Shown here piece by piece: positions 17,342 to 26,918 of a DNA stretch of 64,000 nt (within the stretch, counting starts at the first letter, position 1; each line of letters opens with the position of its first letter). The notes under the pieces were generated by a model. That model saw nothing but the letters and a program-made list of their open reading frames with translations, made no database searches and was not told where the DNA came from. Source of the stretch: Ornithinimicrobium tianjinense (lineage in GTDB: Bacteria > Actinomycetota > Actinomycetes > Actinomycetales > Dermatophilaceae); NCBI RefSeq assembly GCF_014636495.1, contig NZ_BMEM01000005.1, positions 62,001 to 126,000 on the forward strand, read 5' to 3'. Made by a program: the position numbers and the translations under genes.

Positions 17342-20300
17342 GCCTCCTCCTGGCCCTGGTCGAGGAGGTCGGACACGGCGACCACCAGCGCGACGGGGGG
17401 CCGCCACGAGAACACCCCGCACGGGTGCCCGTCGACGACCGGCGTGTCCGGCCCGCACATGCCGCGCACGTAGAGGTAGAGCACCCCGCCGAGGTGCGCC
17501 TCCGGGTCGTAGCCGGGCAGCCGCCAGCGCAGGAAGCGGTGCGCGACCACGGCATACAGCAGCGCCTGGAGGGGGTATGAGGAGTGGCCCATCGCCTCGT
17601 CGAGCATCTCCGGCCGGTAGTCGGCGGCGGTGAGCGGCTCCTCGGCGCGGCCCAGCCAGTTGGTCTTGTAGTCCACGACGAGGTAGCGGCCGCCGGTGCG
17701 GAGCACGACGTCGACCGACCCGGTGAGGTAGCCGCGCAGCTGCTGCCCGGCCAGCTCGGGGCTGTGCTCGAGCACCTCCGCCCAGCCGCGCACGGGGTCG
17801 CCCGGACGCAGGTGCGCACGCAGGAGCGGGACGAGGTCGCCGAGCCGTGCGGCGGCCTCCGGGGCGGTGCGGCGCAGGTCGCCGCCGCCCAGCGGCAGCT
17901 CGAAGTCGAGCTCGCACAGCCGGTCGGCCCGACCGATCTGGCGCAGTGTCACGCCGCCGGCCAGGGGCCCGAGCGGCGTGTCGTTGACCGCCACGAGAGC
18001 GTCGGCCAGCACGTCGGGGTCGACGTCGACGACCCACTGCTGCCGGGCGTCCGCGATCCGCTCGAGCAGCTCGGCGCGCAGGTCGGGCGCCTGCGGGTCG
18101 GCGTGCTCCAGCACCTCGTGCACGAGCGAGCCGAAGGTCGCCCCGACCGGCAGGTCGGCCATCGGCGAGGGCACGTCCGCGCCGGGCAGGGGCGCCTCGA
18201 GACCGGGCAGGGCGGGGGTGGGATCGACCACCGGGTCGGGGCGGTCGGGCTCGTCCTCGCGGGTCGTCACCTCCGGCTCGCTCCCGACGGCGCCGACGAG
18301 CTCGTGACCCTGGGCGTCGCGGGGCGTCGACAGGCTGGTGTATGACGTGCGCCGCCACTCGTGGTCGACGCGCCTCGTCCACGGGGCCAGCCGCAGCACC
18401 GGCCGCTCGGCCACCGGCACGGGCGGCACCTCGGCGGCGTGGTGCGCCGGCTCGAGGGTGAACGCGCCCGCGTCGGCCCAGCGCTGCAGCACCTCCGTGG
18501 CCTGGTCGTCGCGGGTCGGGACCTTGACGCTGTCCGGCACGGGGCCCTGGCCGGGGGCGCGGCCGAAGAGGACACGGTGCAGCGCCGAGCTGGTGGCGTT
18601 GTTGACCGGGGCCCACCAGGTCACGACCTGCGACTGGGCACGGGTCAGCGCGACGTAGAGCAGCCGCAGCGACTCCCCGGCGTCCTCGTCCTTGTGCGCG
18701 CGCACCGAGTCGTCCCAGCCCGGGTTGCCGCGCTGGCCGCCGACGTCCAGGCAGCGGGTGCGCTCGGGCGCCGGCTCGTGGAAGAGCGGGATCTCCGGGC
18801 TGTCGCTGATCCAGCGGTCGGCGAGCGTGGGCAGGTAGACGACGGGGAACTGCAGCCCCTTGCTGGCGTGGACGGTCAGCAGCTGGACGGCGGCGGCGTC
18901 GCTGTCCAGCCGCCTCGTGCGGGCGCCGGCGGACTGGGGTGCGTCCTCGGCCATCGCCGCCCGCAGCCACTCCAGCAGCGCGACCAGCCCGAGCTGCTCG
19001 CGGCGCGACACGTCGTGCAGCAGCTGCGCGACGTGCCGCAGGTCGGTCAGCACCCGCTCGCCGCTGACCCGACCCAGCACGCGGGCGGGCAGGCCGGCGA
19101 CGGAGAGCACCTCGAGCACGGCGGCGACACCCTGGCGCCCGTAGACCGCAGCCAGGTCGCGGCAGCGCCCGGCGAGCTCGTCGTCCAGCTCGGCACCGCC
19201 GGCGTCGAGGGCGCGCACGTCATACCCGAGCAGGTCGGTGAGCGCCGCGGCGCGGGTGAGCAGGGAGCGGTGCGGGGCCACCATCGCCTCCAGCAGGGCC
19301 AGCCAGTCCTGCGCGGCGGCGCTCTGCAGGACCGAGGCGCCGCCGGTGCTCACCGCGGGGATCCCGAGCTCGTGGAGCGCGCGCTGGGCCTCGGCGAGGT
19401 CCTTGCCCTTGTGCGCCACGACGGCGACGTCGCGCGCCTGCACCGGCCGCCCGTCGAACGTGGCCCCCGAGGTCAGCAGCCCCGCCACGTCCAGGGCGAG
19501 GTCGCGGGCGATGAACGGGCGCACCACGGGCATCCGCCGGTCGTTGCCGAGGTGCTCCTTGAGCAGCACCTGCCGCAGCCGCACCGGGATGGGCCTGCGC
19601 CCGTCGGGGCGGGGGGTATGCCGTGGGTCCTGCAGGCGGGCGCCCTCCCGGTGCGCGCGGACCCGGTGGACCGAGATCTGCTCGTCGCCGAGCTGGGCAC
19701 CGCCGAGCATGACGCCGAGCGCGTCGACGACGCCCTCGTCGGAGCGGAAGTTGCGGGGCAGGGTGCAGGTGGTGGCCGCGGTGCGGGCGGCGGTGAGGTA
19801 GGTGACGACGTCGCCGCCGCGGAAGGCGTAGATGGCCTGCTTGGGGTCGCCGATGAGGACCATCGCCAGCGCATGGCCGGTGAAGGCGCGGTCGAGCACC
19901 TTCCACTGGACGGGGTCGGTGTCCTGGAACTCGTCGACGAGGACGACCTTCCACCGCTGCCGCATCCGCTGGCGGGCGGGGGAGTCCTCGGGCTCCAGCG
20001 CGTCGGCGAGCTGGGTGAGCAGGTCGTTGTAGTGCATGACCTGCAGCCGGCGCTTGCGCACCCCGAGCTCGTGGCGGACCGCGCGCGCGAAGCGCACCCG
20101 GCGGTCGGCAGGGCTCCCGCGCTCCGCGGAGGTCGGGCGCAGCTCGGCGTGGACGTCGTCGACGGCGGTGCGCGCGATGCGCAGCGCCTCCGACCGCGTG
20201 AAGACGGGGACCTGCTCGTCGGTGAGGAACCCGCGCAGGTAGATGTCGTCGACGACCTCCACCAGCAGGTCGTCCAGGTCCTCCACCAGCTGGGCGCCGG

Positions 20301-20769
20301 GGTCGGCGGTGCCGGCCACCCCCAGGCTGCGCAGCACCTGCTGGCAGAACTGGTGGGTCGTCGCGATCGTGGCGGCGTCGAAGGAGGTGAGCGCGGCACG
20401 GATGCGGGCGCGGCGACGGTCGAGCTCCTCGTCGTCGGCGTCCAGCAGCAGCGCCAGGAGCTCGTCGCGATCCTCGGAGGGCGGAGGCGAGACGAGCGCG
20501 TGCTCGGCCAGGACGAGCTGCTCGCGCACCCTGGCGCGCAGCTCCTGGCTGGCGGCGCGGCCGAACGTCACGACGAGCATCTCCGGCAGGGTGACCACGC
20601 CCTCGGCGACGTAGCGGGTCACGAGCGCGGCGATCGTCCAGGTCTTGCCGGTGCCGGCGCTGGCCTCCAGCAGCACGGTGCCGCGCGGCAGCGGGTCGGC
20701 GATCGAGAAGTGCGTGGCCGAGGTGGCGCCGGCCCCGGTGCGGTCGAGGGGGAACTCGATGATCGTCAT
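17338..20769 (-). CDS. recB: Exodeoxyribonuclease V subunit beta
   Basis: A 1143-residue UvrD-like helicase fused to a nuclease. Walker A LEASAGTGKTWTIAALV is near residues 34-50, motif II VDEFQDTDPVQW near 280, motif III VLIGDPKQAIYAFRGGDV near 310, and LLTVHASKGLQFPVVYLP and LYVALTRAQSQV near 640-715. The nuclease active site is at GSVDVVLR then LVVDYKTNWLG near 1010-1030 (Asp...Asp-Tyr-Lys). With RecC and RecD it resects double-strand breaks and loads RecA. Start ATG overlaps the recC stop by 4 nt. Confidence 0.95.
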   Translation of the reverse strand: MTIIEFPLDRTGAGATSATHFSIADPLPRGTVLLEASAGTGKTWTIAALVTRYVAEGVVTLPEMLVVTFGRAASQELRARVREQLVLAEHALVSPPPSEDRDELLALLLDADDEELDRRRARIRAALTSFDAATIATTHQFCQQVLRSLGVAGTADPGAQLVEDLDDLLVEVVDDIYLRGFLTDEQVPVFTRSEALRIARTAVDDVHAELRPTSAERGSPADRRVRFARAVRHELGVRKRRLQVMHYNDLLTQLADALEPEDSPARQRMRQRWKVVLVDEFQDTDPVQWKVLDRAFTGHALAMVLIGDPKQAIYAFRGGDVVTYLTAARTAATTCTLPRNFRSDEGVVDALGVMLGGAQLGDEQISVHRVRAHREGARLQDPRHTPRPDGRRPIPVRLRQVLLKEHLGNDRRMPVVRPFIARDLALDVAGLLTSGATFDGRPVQARDVAVVAHKGKDLAEAQRALHELGIPAVSTGGASVLQSAAAQDWLALLEAMVAPHRSLLTRAAALTDLLGYDVRALDAGGAELDDELAGRCRDLAAVYGRQGVAAVLEVLSVAGLPARVLGRVSGERVLTDLRHVAQLLHDVSRREQLGLVALLEWLRAAMAEDAPQSAGARTRRLDSDAAAVQLLTVHASKGLQFPVVYLPTLADRWISDSPEIPLFHEPAPERTRCLDVGGQRGNPGWDDSVRAHKDEDAGESLRLLYVALTRAQSQVVTWWAPVNNATSSALHRVLFGRAPGQGPVPDSVKVPTRDDQATEVLQRWADAGAFTLEPAHHAAEVPPVPVAERPVLRLAPWTRRVDHEWRRTSYTSLSTPRDAQGHELVGAVGSEPEVTTREDEPDRPDPVVDPTPALPGLEAPLPGADVPSPMADLPVGATFGSLVHEVLEHADPQAPDLRAELLERIADARQQWVVDVDPDVLADALVAVNDTPLGPLAGGVTLRQIGRADRLCELDFELPLGGGDLRRTAPEAAARLGDLVPLLRAHLRPGDPVRGWAEVLEHSPELAGQQLRGYLTGSVDVVLRTGGRYLVVDYKTNWLGRAEEPLTAADYRPEMLDEAMGHSSYPLQALLYAVVAHRFLRWRLPGYDPEAHLGGVLYLYVRGMCGPDTPVVDGHPCGVFSWRPPVALVVAVSDLLDQGQEEA

Positions 20770-23700
20770 ACCCGGGTCATCCTCTCCGCACCGGACCGCA
20801 GCACCGGCTCCCAGACCCGCAGGGCGAGCTGGCCGAGCCGGCTCTCGACGCCCGCCTTCCACCGCTCGTCGTCGCGGGGCGCGCCCACGACCTCGGCCAG
20901 CGGCGCGGACCGACCGTGGACGTAGCGAGTGCTGGGGTCGTCCTGCTCCTTGGGGAAGGCGTTCTCGAAGGTGTCGCTGGTCTGCCACTCGCGGTTGGCG
21001 TCCATCGTGGCCGCCGAGACGTCGCCCGGGCCGCCGAGGTAGCTCTGCGCCCACCGCAGCGAGGTCTGCAGCGGCAGGGGCAGCGGCTCGCAGAGGCCCC
21101 GGTCGCGCAGGTCGACGAGCTGGTCCAGCAGCTCCAGCGCACGCTGGGGGTCGTGCGGCCCGTGGCTGAGGTGGACGTAGCCCTTGCTGCGGCCCCAGCG
21201 GTAGCGCCCCACGACGTGGGAGGTCGCCTCGGGGCCGAGGGTCGCGGCCAGGGCCAGCGAGGTGATCCACGACCGCAGCCGGGGCTTGGCCTTGACGGTG
21301 GAGTAGGTGACGGTGAGCGCCCGGTCGCCGACCACGCCCGCGACGGTGCCGGTCAGCCGCCGGCCGGAGGGCAGCGCCACGTCGACGTCGACCACGTCGG
21401 TGCGCAGGGCGGTGCCCAGGCCGCCGTGGCCGGCCACCTCCCAGGCGGCCCGGCACAGGGCCTGGCAGTCACGCGCCACCTGGTCGAGGGTGCGTCGGCC
21501 CAGCTCGCCGGGGGGCAGCTCGCCCCGCCAGCGCTCGGCGTCGAAGGTGGCCACCGGGTCGCGGCCCGCCAGCACCGCGGTGAGCACGCGGTCGCCGACC
21601 CCCCACGACTGCAGCCCGTCCAGCTCGATGGGGATGCCCTCGCCCCGCACCTCGGGCACGGTGGGCAGCAGCAGACCGAGCCGGGTGCGCAGGAAGGCCC
21701 GCGCGGGGTTGTCGAAGAAGTGCAGCAGGTCGGCCAGGTCGACGTCCCCCGGTGTGAGCGGGGGGAGCAGCTGGCCGGCCACGACCGGGACGTCCTCGCG
21801 CTCGTCGAGGGCCTCGAGACCGCCGGCCAGCGCGGTCGGGTCGTGGCTGAAGGGCTCGTCGCCGGGCAGCAGCGGGAGGGCTCCCTCCGGCGCGGCGCCG
21901 AGATTGCGGGCGTCGAAGGCCTGCAGCGGGTGGTGGGTGAGCAGCCGGTCGACGCCGTCGCCGCTCGCGGTGGCCCGCAGGGCGTCGACGAGCTCCCCGA
22001 GCGGGACGGCCGGCGGCCGCTCCTGACCTGAGTGCTCGTCGAAGCCGGTGTAGGTCACGACCAGCGTCTCGCCGGCCGACATCAGCGCGTCGAGCAGCAG
22101 CTGACGGTCCTCGCTGCGCAGGTCGCGCTCCCCGGTGACCGGGCGGCGGGCGAGGACGTCGTCGCCGTCGGGCGACGTGGAGCGCGGGAAGACGCCGTCG
22201 TCGAGACCGACGAGGCAGACGACGCGGTGCGGCACGGACCGCATCGGGACCATCGTGCAGACGGTGAGGGTGCCGGTGCGGAAGTTGGACCGTGTCGCGC
22301 GCCCCGCCTCGTGCTCGGCGAGCAGCGCCCGGACGTCCGACAGCGTCAGCGCGGTGCCGTCACCGCCCCGGCGCCGGGCCGCGAGGCGGACGCGCTCGAG
22401 CTCGGACTCGAGCTGGGTGACCTGCCAGGCGTCGCGGTAGGGCACGTCCGCCAGCCCGCCGATCCCCTCGCCCAGCGCCTCGACCCACTCGTCCACCTCG
22501 GTGGCCGAGCGCAGCCGGCGCAGCGTCGCGCCCAGCCGGTCGACGAGCTCGGCGGCCCGCCCGGCCAGGTCGAGGTCGCCGCTGTCCAGGTCGTCCAGAG
22601 CGAGGGTGGTGCCGAGGTGGTCGGTGTCCTGGCCGTCGACGGCCGCCCCGACGAGGATGCGGTCGAGCCCGGCGCGCCAGGTGTTCTGCGTGAGGTGGGG
22701 CAGCTGGTAGCCGGCGCGGTGCTCCTCGTCGAGCCCCCAGCGCACCGCCACCGCGCGGACCCAGTCGCCGAGGCGCTCCAGCGCGTCGTCGTCGAGCCCG
22801 AAGCGCTGCCGCACGGGAGCCCGCCGCGCGAGGTCGAGCACCTCGCTCGCGGTGAGCCGGCCGCCGGCGAGCTCGACCAGGCGGGCGGCGAGGCCGAGGA
22901 GCGGGTTGGTGTGCAGCGGGGCCCGGTCCGCGAGCCGGACCCGCAGGCCGTGCGCGGGGTGGCCAGCGGCGCCGTCGTGCTGCCGCAGCACCTCACCGAG
23001 CCCGAAGCCGGCGTGCACCAGCGGGGAGTAGGCGTCGATGTCGGGGCACATCACGAGGATGTCGCGCGGCTCGAGCGTCGGATCGTGCTCGAGCAGCTGT
23101 GCGACGACGTCGCGCAGGACCTCGATCTGGCGGGCCTGGCCGTGGCAGGCGTGCACCTGGACGCTGCGGTCGTCCGCGCCGACCAGGCGGTTTGCCCGCT
23201 CGTCGGACGAGGGGACGTGGTCGTTCACCAGGTCGGACTGGAGGAGGCCGAGGAGGGTGGGCGTCGTCGCCGCAGCGGGCCTGCCCCCGGGCACCAGGTC
23301 GTCCTCGGCGTGGGCCAGCGCGAGCGTGCGCTGCAGCTCGCGGGCGTCGCGGCCGAGGCTGGCCAGGAGCGGGTGGTGGACCAGCGCTGCCGAGCTGTCC
23401 TCCGAGCGCGGCACGGGCCCGACGGCGGCGGCGCCGGCGAGCGCCTCCCACGCACCCGGCGACGCCTGCGGCAGCCACAGGTGCACCTCGAGGTGCTCGC
23501 CGAGGGCGTCGATGACCTCCACCTCGCTGCGGGCGATGCGGGTGTGGCCGAAGAGGGAGAGCCGGCCCGGCAGCACCAGGTCCTCGCCGACGAGCCTGCC
23601 GGCGGCCGACCGCTCCCGCAGCGCCGCCACGACCCGCGCGTGCCGGACGTCCGGGGGCTCCGCCCCGTCGAGCTCGGCGAGCACGCGCCGCCAGAGCTCG

Positions 23701-24236
23701 GGCTGCCAGGCGAGGTCAGGGTCGACCGCCCCGCCCAGCCCGTCGCCCGACCCGCCGGCGCGCCAGTCCGCCAGCATCGCCGGACGCTGGGCGGCATACT
23801 CCGCGAACAACCTGGCCAGGCGAGCGGCCACGGCATACCTGCGACCGCGGCGCAGCTCGCCCTCGGTGCCCGGCGCCCCGTGCCCGAGGTGGGTGGCGAG
23901 CGTGGCCGCCCAGGGCTCACCGAGGCTGGCGTCGACGGCGCGCAGCACCGGCCAGGTGAGCTGGTCTGGGTGCCAGGGGTCGTCGCGGTCGACGCCGAGC
24001 AGCAGGGCGACGAGCGAGTGGGGGTTGAGGAACCTGACGCCCGCGCAGACGCCGTCGTGACCCGCGCCTGCGCCCAGCCGGTGCGAGAGCCGCTGCGCGA
24101 GCCAGCGCTCCACCCCCTTGGCGGGCACCGCGACGACCTCCTCGGCGAAGGGGTCCTCCAGCGGCGTCGCGAGGAGCTCGGCCAGCCCGCGGGCCAGCAC
24201 GTCGGTGCTCTGCGCGCGGTGCACGATCACGGTCAC
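20766..24236 (-). CDS. recC: Exodeoxyribonuclease V subunit gamma
   Basis: A 1156-residue RecC, the inactive helicase/nuclease homolog that splits strands and reads Chi in E. coli. The N-terminal VIVHRAQSTDVLARGLAELL and VPAKGVERWLAQRLS, the GVRFLNPHSLV segment and FHACHGQ-like VQVHACHGQARQIEVLRD near residue 355 are family landmarks; VCLVGLDDGVFPRS lies near 670. GTG start at 24236; it heads the operon and is divergent from the M6 protease gene. Confidence 0.94.
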   Translation of the reverse strand: MTVIVHRAQSTDVLARGLAELLATPLEDPFAEEVVAVPAKGVERWLAQRLSHRLGAGAGHDGVCAGVRFLNPHSLVALLLGVDRDDPWHPDQLTWPVLRAVDASLGEPWAATLATHLGHGAPGTEGELRRGRRYAVAARLARLFAEYAAQRPAMLADWRAGGSGDGLGGAVDPDLAWQPELWRRVLAELDGAEPPDVRHARVVAALRERSAAGRLVGEDLVLPGRLSLFGHTRIARSEVEVIDALGEHLEVHLWLPQASPGAWEALAGAAAVGPVPRSEDSSAALVHHPLLASLGRDARELQRTLALAHAEDDLVPGGRPAAATTPTLLGLLQSDLVNDHVPSSDERANRLVGADDRSVQVHACHGQARQIEVLRDVVAQLLEHDPTLEPRDILVMCPDIDAYSPLVHAGFGLGEVLRQHDGAAGHPAHGLRVRLADRAPLHTNPLLGLAARLVELAGGRLTASEVLDLARRAPVRQRFGLDDDALERLGDWVRAVAVRWGLDEEHRAGYQLPHLTQNTWRAGLDRILVGAAVDGQDTDHLGTTLALDDLDSGDLDLAGRAAELVDRLGATLRRLRSATEVDEWVEALGEGIGGLADVPYRDAWQVTQLESELERVRLAARRRGGDGTALTLSDVRALLAEHEAGRATRSNFRTGTLTVCTMVPMRSVPHRVVCLVGLDDGVFPRSTSPDGDDVLARRPVTGERDLRSEDRQLLLDALMSAGETLVVTYTGFDEHSGQERPPAVPLGELVDALRATASGDGVDRLLTHHPLQAFDARNLGAAPEGALPLLPGDEPFSHDPTALAGGLEALDEREDVPVVAGQLLPPLTPGDVDLADLLHFFDNPARAFLRTRLGLLLPTVPEVRGEGIPIELDGLQSWGVGDRVLTAVLAGRDPVATFDAERWRGELPPGELGRRTLDQVARDCQALCRAAWEVAGHGGLGTALRTDVVDVDVALPSGRRLTGTVAGVVGDRALTVTYSTVKAKPRLRSWITSLALAATLGPEATSHVVGRYRWGRSKGYVHLSHGPHDPQRALELLDQLVDLRDRGLCEPLPLPLQTSLRWAQSYLGGPGDVSAATMDANREWQTSDTFENAFPKEQDDPSTRYVHGRSAPLAEVVGAPRDDERWKAGVESRLGQLALRVWEPVLRSGAERMTRV

Positions 24237-24361
24237 GCTGCGACCCTATCCGCGCGCTCCGACAGACCTCCGTGAACGGCCGCCCTCCGGTATCTCCGAG
24301 CCCCGTGCCCGCCTCTATCACCCATCGGCCCCGGCCGGGGGCCGCCCACTCGGAGGACACC

Positions 24362-26233
24362 ATGAGCAAGCACACGAGCACCCCCACCCCTGGCTGGACC
24401 GCCGACCAGGTGAGCGGCACCTGCGCGATCGCCCCCAGCCCGGAGCTGCGCGAGCGCTGGGCCAAGGCGGTCGCCAGCTCCACCAGGCGTCGGGGCGCTG
24501 ATGCCCCGCCGCTGCAGCTCGAGGGCGAGCCCAACCGGCTCGGCTTCAACGACGGCGTGATCATCCCCCCGGAGCAGTTCCCGGCGGGCACACCGGAGAC
24601 CACCATCCGCTCCGCCGCCGCCGACCGTGCCCCGCTGCGCGGCACCGTCCGCGTGGCCGTGGTCCTCGTCGACTTCAGCGACCGGCCGATGAGCGCCGAC
24701 GTCGCGCACTTCGAGGAGCTCTTCTTCTCCACGGGCACGATGCCGCACGGCAGCGTGCGGGAGTACTTCACCGAGGTCACCAACGGCCTCATCGAGCTCG
24801 ACGGGGAGGTCGTCGGCCCCTACCGTCTGCCCGAGACCCTGGCCTGGTACGCCAACAACGGCGCGGGCGTGGGCCGCAACGGCACGGAGTTCCGCTCCCC
24901 GCAGATGGCGCTGGACGCGGCCGAGGCCGCGACCGCCGACGTCAACTTCGCCCCCTACGACAACGACGGCAACGGCTTCGTCGACGCCTTCATCGTCGTC
25001 CATGCCGGCTCCGGCGCGGAGGTCACCGGCAGCATGGGCGACATCTGGTCGCACAAGTCGGTGCTGGCCAGCGCCTACGCCACCGACGGCACCCAGATCT
25101 ACGGCTACCTGACCATCCCCGAGGACGCCCGCATCGGGGTCTCGGCGCACGAGCTCGGCCACCTGCTCTTCGGCTTCCCGGACCTCTACGACACCGACGG
25201 CAGCTCCGAGGGCGTGGGCAACTGGTGCCTGATGGGCGGGGGCAGCTGGAACGGCGGCGGCGACATCCCCGCCCACCCGAGCGCCTGGTGCAAGGCCAAC
25301 CAGGGCTGGGCCACCGTCACGAACGTCACGACGAACGGGCCGGTCACCGTCAACGCCGTCGGCACCAGCCACCAGGTCTTCCGGCTGTGGAAGGACGGCG
25401 CGGCCGGCCAGGAGTACTTCCTGCTCGAGAACCGCCAGCTCGCCGGCTACGACCAGCAGCTCCCGGGCGCGGGCCTCCTGCTCTGGCACGTCGACGAGGC
25501 GAAGTCCACCAACCGCGACGAGAACCACTACAAGGTCGGGCTCCTCCAGGCCGACGGCGCGCGCCACCTGGAGACGGCCGTCAACCGTGGGGACGCGGGC
25601 GACCCCTTCCCGGGCAGCGCGGGCAAGACCTCGGTCACCAAGGAAACCTCGCCCGGCACCCGGTCCTACGCCGGCGCCGACACGCTGGTCTCGGTCAAGT
25701 CGATCCCGGCGTCCTCGGGCTCGATGACCGTCGACGTCACCGTGACCTCCAAGGGTCTGCTCAAGGAGCTGCCCAAGGAGATCAAGGAGGTGAAGGAGGG
25801 GCGCAAGGAGATCAAGGACGTCAAGGACTCCCGCAAGGAGCTCAAGGAGATCCGCAAGGAGCTGGTCAAGGAGCTGCGCAAGGAGACCCTGAAGGAGGGC
25901 CGCAAGGACATCAAGGAGTTCAAGGAGATCCGCGAGGACTGGCCGCGCTGGCCCAAGCGCCCCGGCGAGCTGGCCCAGGCCGAGGGCCTCGACCCGCTCG
26001 AGGCCCGCGTGGCCGTCCTCGAGGAGGTCGTCGCTGCCCTCGCCGGGATGATCGACGGCCAGGGGTATGCCGACCCCGGCACCGAGGCGCCGTTCGAGCC
26101 CTACATCGACCAGTCGTTGCGCCCCGACCTCATCGGCTCCGGCTGGCCCTCGGCCGCCGACCCGAGCCTGGAGCAGCGGATGTCGGCCGGTGACGCGCAG
26201 GCCAAGCGCGACTACGACGGTCCGCAGGCCTGA
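24362..26233 (+). CDS. M6-family metallopeptidase-domain protein with Lys/Glu-rich helical tail
   Basis: A 623-residue protein. Residues about 90-400 form an M6 (immune inhibitor A-like) peptidase domain with the zinc motif SAHELGHLLFGFPDLYD near 260-276, the downstream NWCLMGGGSWNGGG and the LLLWHVDEAK segment. Residues 468-526 are a repetitive Lys/Glu helix, followed by a short Leu-heptad stretch (about 545-560) and an acidic tail. There is no signal peptide or membrane anchor, which is odd for M6 enzymes, normally secreted. ATG 24362 follows GGAGGACACC; ATG 24272 is in frame but lacks a Shine-Dalgarno. It is the first gene of a four-gene unit with two ATP-grasp-related genes. Confidence 0.8.
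   Translation: MSKHTSTPTPGWTADQVSGTCAIAPSPELRERWAKAVASSTRRRGADAPPLQLEGEPNRLGFNDGVIIPPEQFPAGTPETTIRSAAADRAPLRGTVRVAVVLVDFSDRPMSADVAHFEELFFSTGTMPHGSVREYFTEVTNGLIELDGEVVGPYRLPETLAWYANNGAGVGRNGTEFRSPQMALDAAEAATADVNFAPYDNDGNGFVDAFIVVHAGSGAEVTGSMGDIWSHKSVLASAYATDGTQIYGYLTIPEDARIGVSAHELGHLLFGFPDLYDTDGSSEGVGNWCLMGGGSWNGGGDIPAHPSAWCKANQGWATVTNVTTNGPVTVNAVGTSHQVFRLWKDGAAGQEYFLLENRQLAGYDQQLPGAGLLLWHVDEAKSTNRDENHYKVGLLQADGARHLETAVNRGDAGDPFPGSAGKTSVTKETSPGTRSYAGADTLVSVKSIPASSGSMTVDVTVTSKGLLKELPKEIKEVKEGRKEIKDVKDSRKELKEIRKELVKELRKETLKEGRKDIKEFKEIREDWPRWPKRPGELAQAEGLDPLEARVAVLEEVVAALAGMIDGQGYADPGTEAPFEPYIDQSLRPDLIGSGWPSAADPSLEQRMSAGDAQAKRDYDGPQA
25763..25939 (+). repeat. Coding Lys-Glu repeat in the M6 protein
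   Basis: A run of AAGGAG-type codon pairs spaced about 4-7 residues apart gives KE/KD pairs such as KEIKEVKEGRKEIKDVK across residues 468-526. It should fold as a charged single alpha-helix (ER/K type) or coiled coil. GAG, AAG and AAGGAG words recur every 9-21 bp. Confidence 0.85.
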
Positions 26234-26234
26234 G

Positions 26235-26918
26235 ATGACCGGCCCGCTCGTGCTGGTCGTCGCCGACCGCACGGACCTCGGTGGCCGGGCCGTCGCCCTC
26301 GACGGCCCGGCCGCCCGGCTGGCCGGCGCGCGCCCGCTCGTCGTGACGCCGCTCGACCTGGCCCGGGCCCGCTGGGTGCACCGGGTGGATGCGCGAGGGC
26401 GGGCGACCACCTGCCTCGGTCTGGACGGGCGGGAGCCGTTGCGGGACGGGGACCTCGCCGCGGTCTGGTGGCGCGCTCTGACCCCGCTCGAGCCGGCCGG
26501 CTCGGCCGCCGCCGACCCCCGCGACCACCTGTATGCCGTGAGCGAGCTCACCGCGCTCGTCACGAGCTGGCTGCTCTCGTTGGGCCCCAGGGTGGTGAAC
26601 CGGCCCTCCGGCGCGGACCCGTCGGGGCCCGCCTGGCCGCTCCACCAGTGGGCCGCGGTGGCGCGTCGGCACGGGGTGGGGCGGACGCTGCCGGGGGAGC
26701 GGCGGCGGCTCGTCGTGCTCGGCGAGAGCGTGATCGGGGCGGTCGACGGCGAGGAGCGCGAGGCGGCGCTCGGGGTCGCGGCCGAGGCTGGCTGCCGTTC
26801 ACTCGGGCTGACGCTCGACGGGCGCGGACGGGTCGTGGGCAGCTCGACGGCCCCGCGTCTCGCAGGGCGCGAGGAGCTGCGGGCAGCGGCCCGCCTTCTC
26901 GCGGAGGTGGCGGCGTGA
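26235..26918 (+). CDS. ATP-grasp-like partner with pre-ATP-grasp domain
   Basis: A 227-residue protein. The N-terminal half looks like the pre-ATP-grasp domain of RimK-type ligases: DLAAVWWRALTPLEP near residues 74-88, an acidic YAVSELTALV helix and RVVNRPSGADPSG near 118-130, the points where RimK-like proteins have xVWxR and VNxP. The second half is too short for a full ATP-grasp fold and lacks the phosphate-loop and metal Glu/Asn motifs, so it is probably a degenerate or non-catalytic partner. It begins one base after the M6 stop and its stop overlaps the next GTG. Confidence 0.6.
   Translation: MTGPLVLVVADRTDLGGRAVALDGPAARLAGARPLVVTPLDLARARWVHRVDARGRATTCLGLDGREPLRDGDLAAVWWRALTPLEPAGSAAADPRDHLYAVSELTALVTSWLLSLGPRVVNRPSGADPSGPAWPLHQWAAVARRHGVGRTLPGERRRLVVLGESVIGAVDGEEREAALGVAAEAGCRSLGLTLDGRGRVVGSSTAPRLAGREELRAAARLLAEVAA

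Noticed and set aside
15515-18970. Very long minus-strand open frame spanning recD and part of recB
   Set aside because: It is the recD frame extended upstream through recB, which is in another frame; recD starts at the ATG overlapping the recB stop.
24272-24361. Upstream ATG start for the M6 protein giving a 30-residue N-terminal extension
   Set aside because: No Shine-Dalgarno before it and a Pro-rich sequence that is not a signal peptide; ATG 24362 follows GGAGGACACC.
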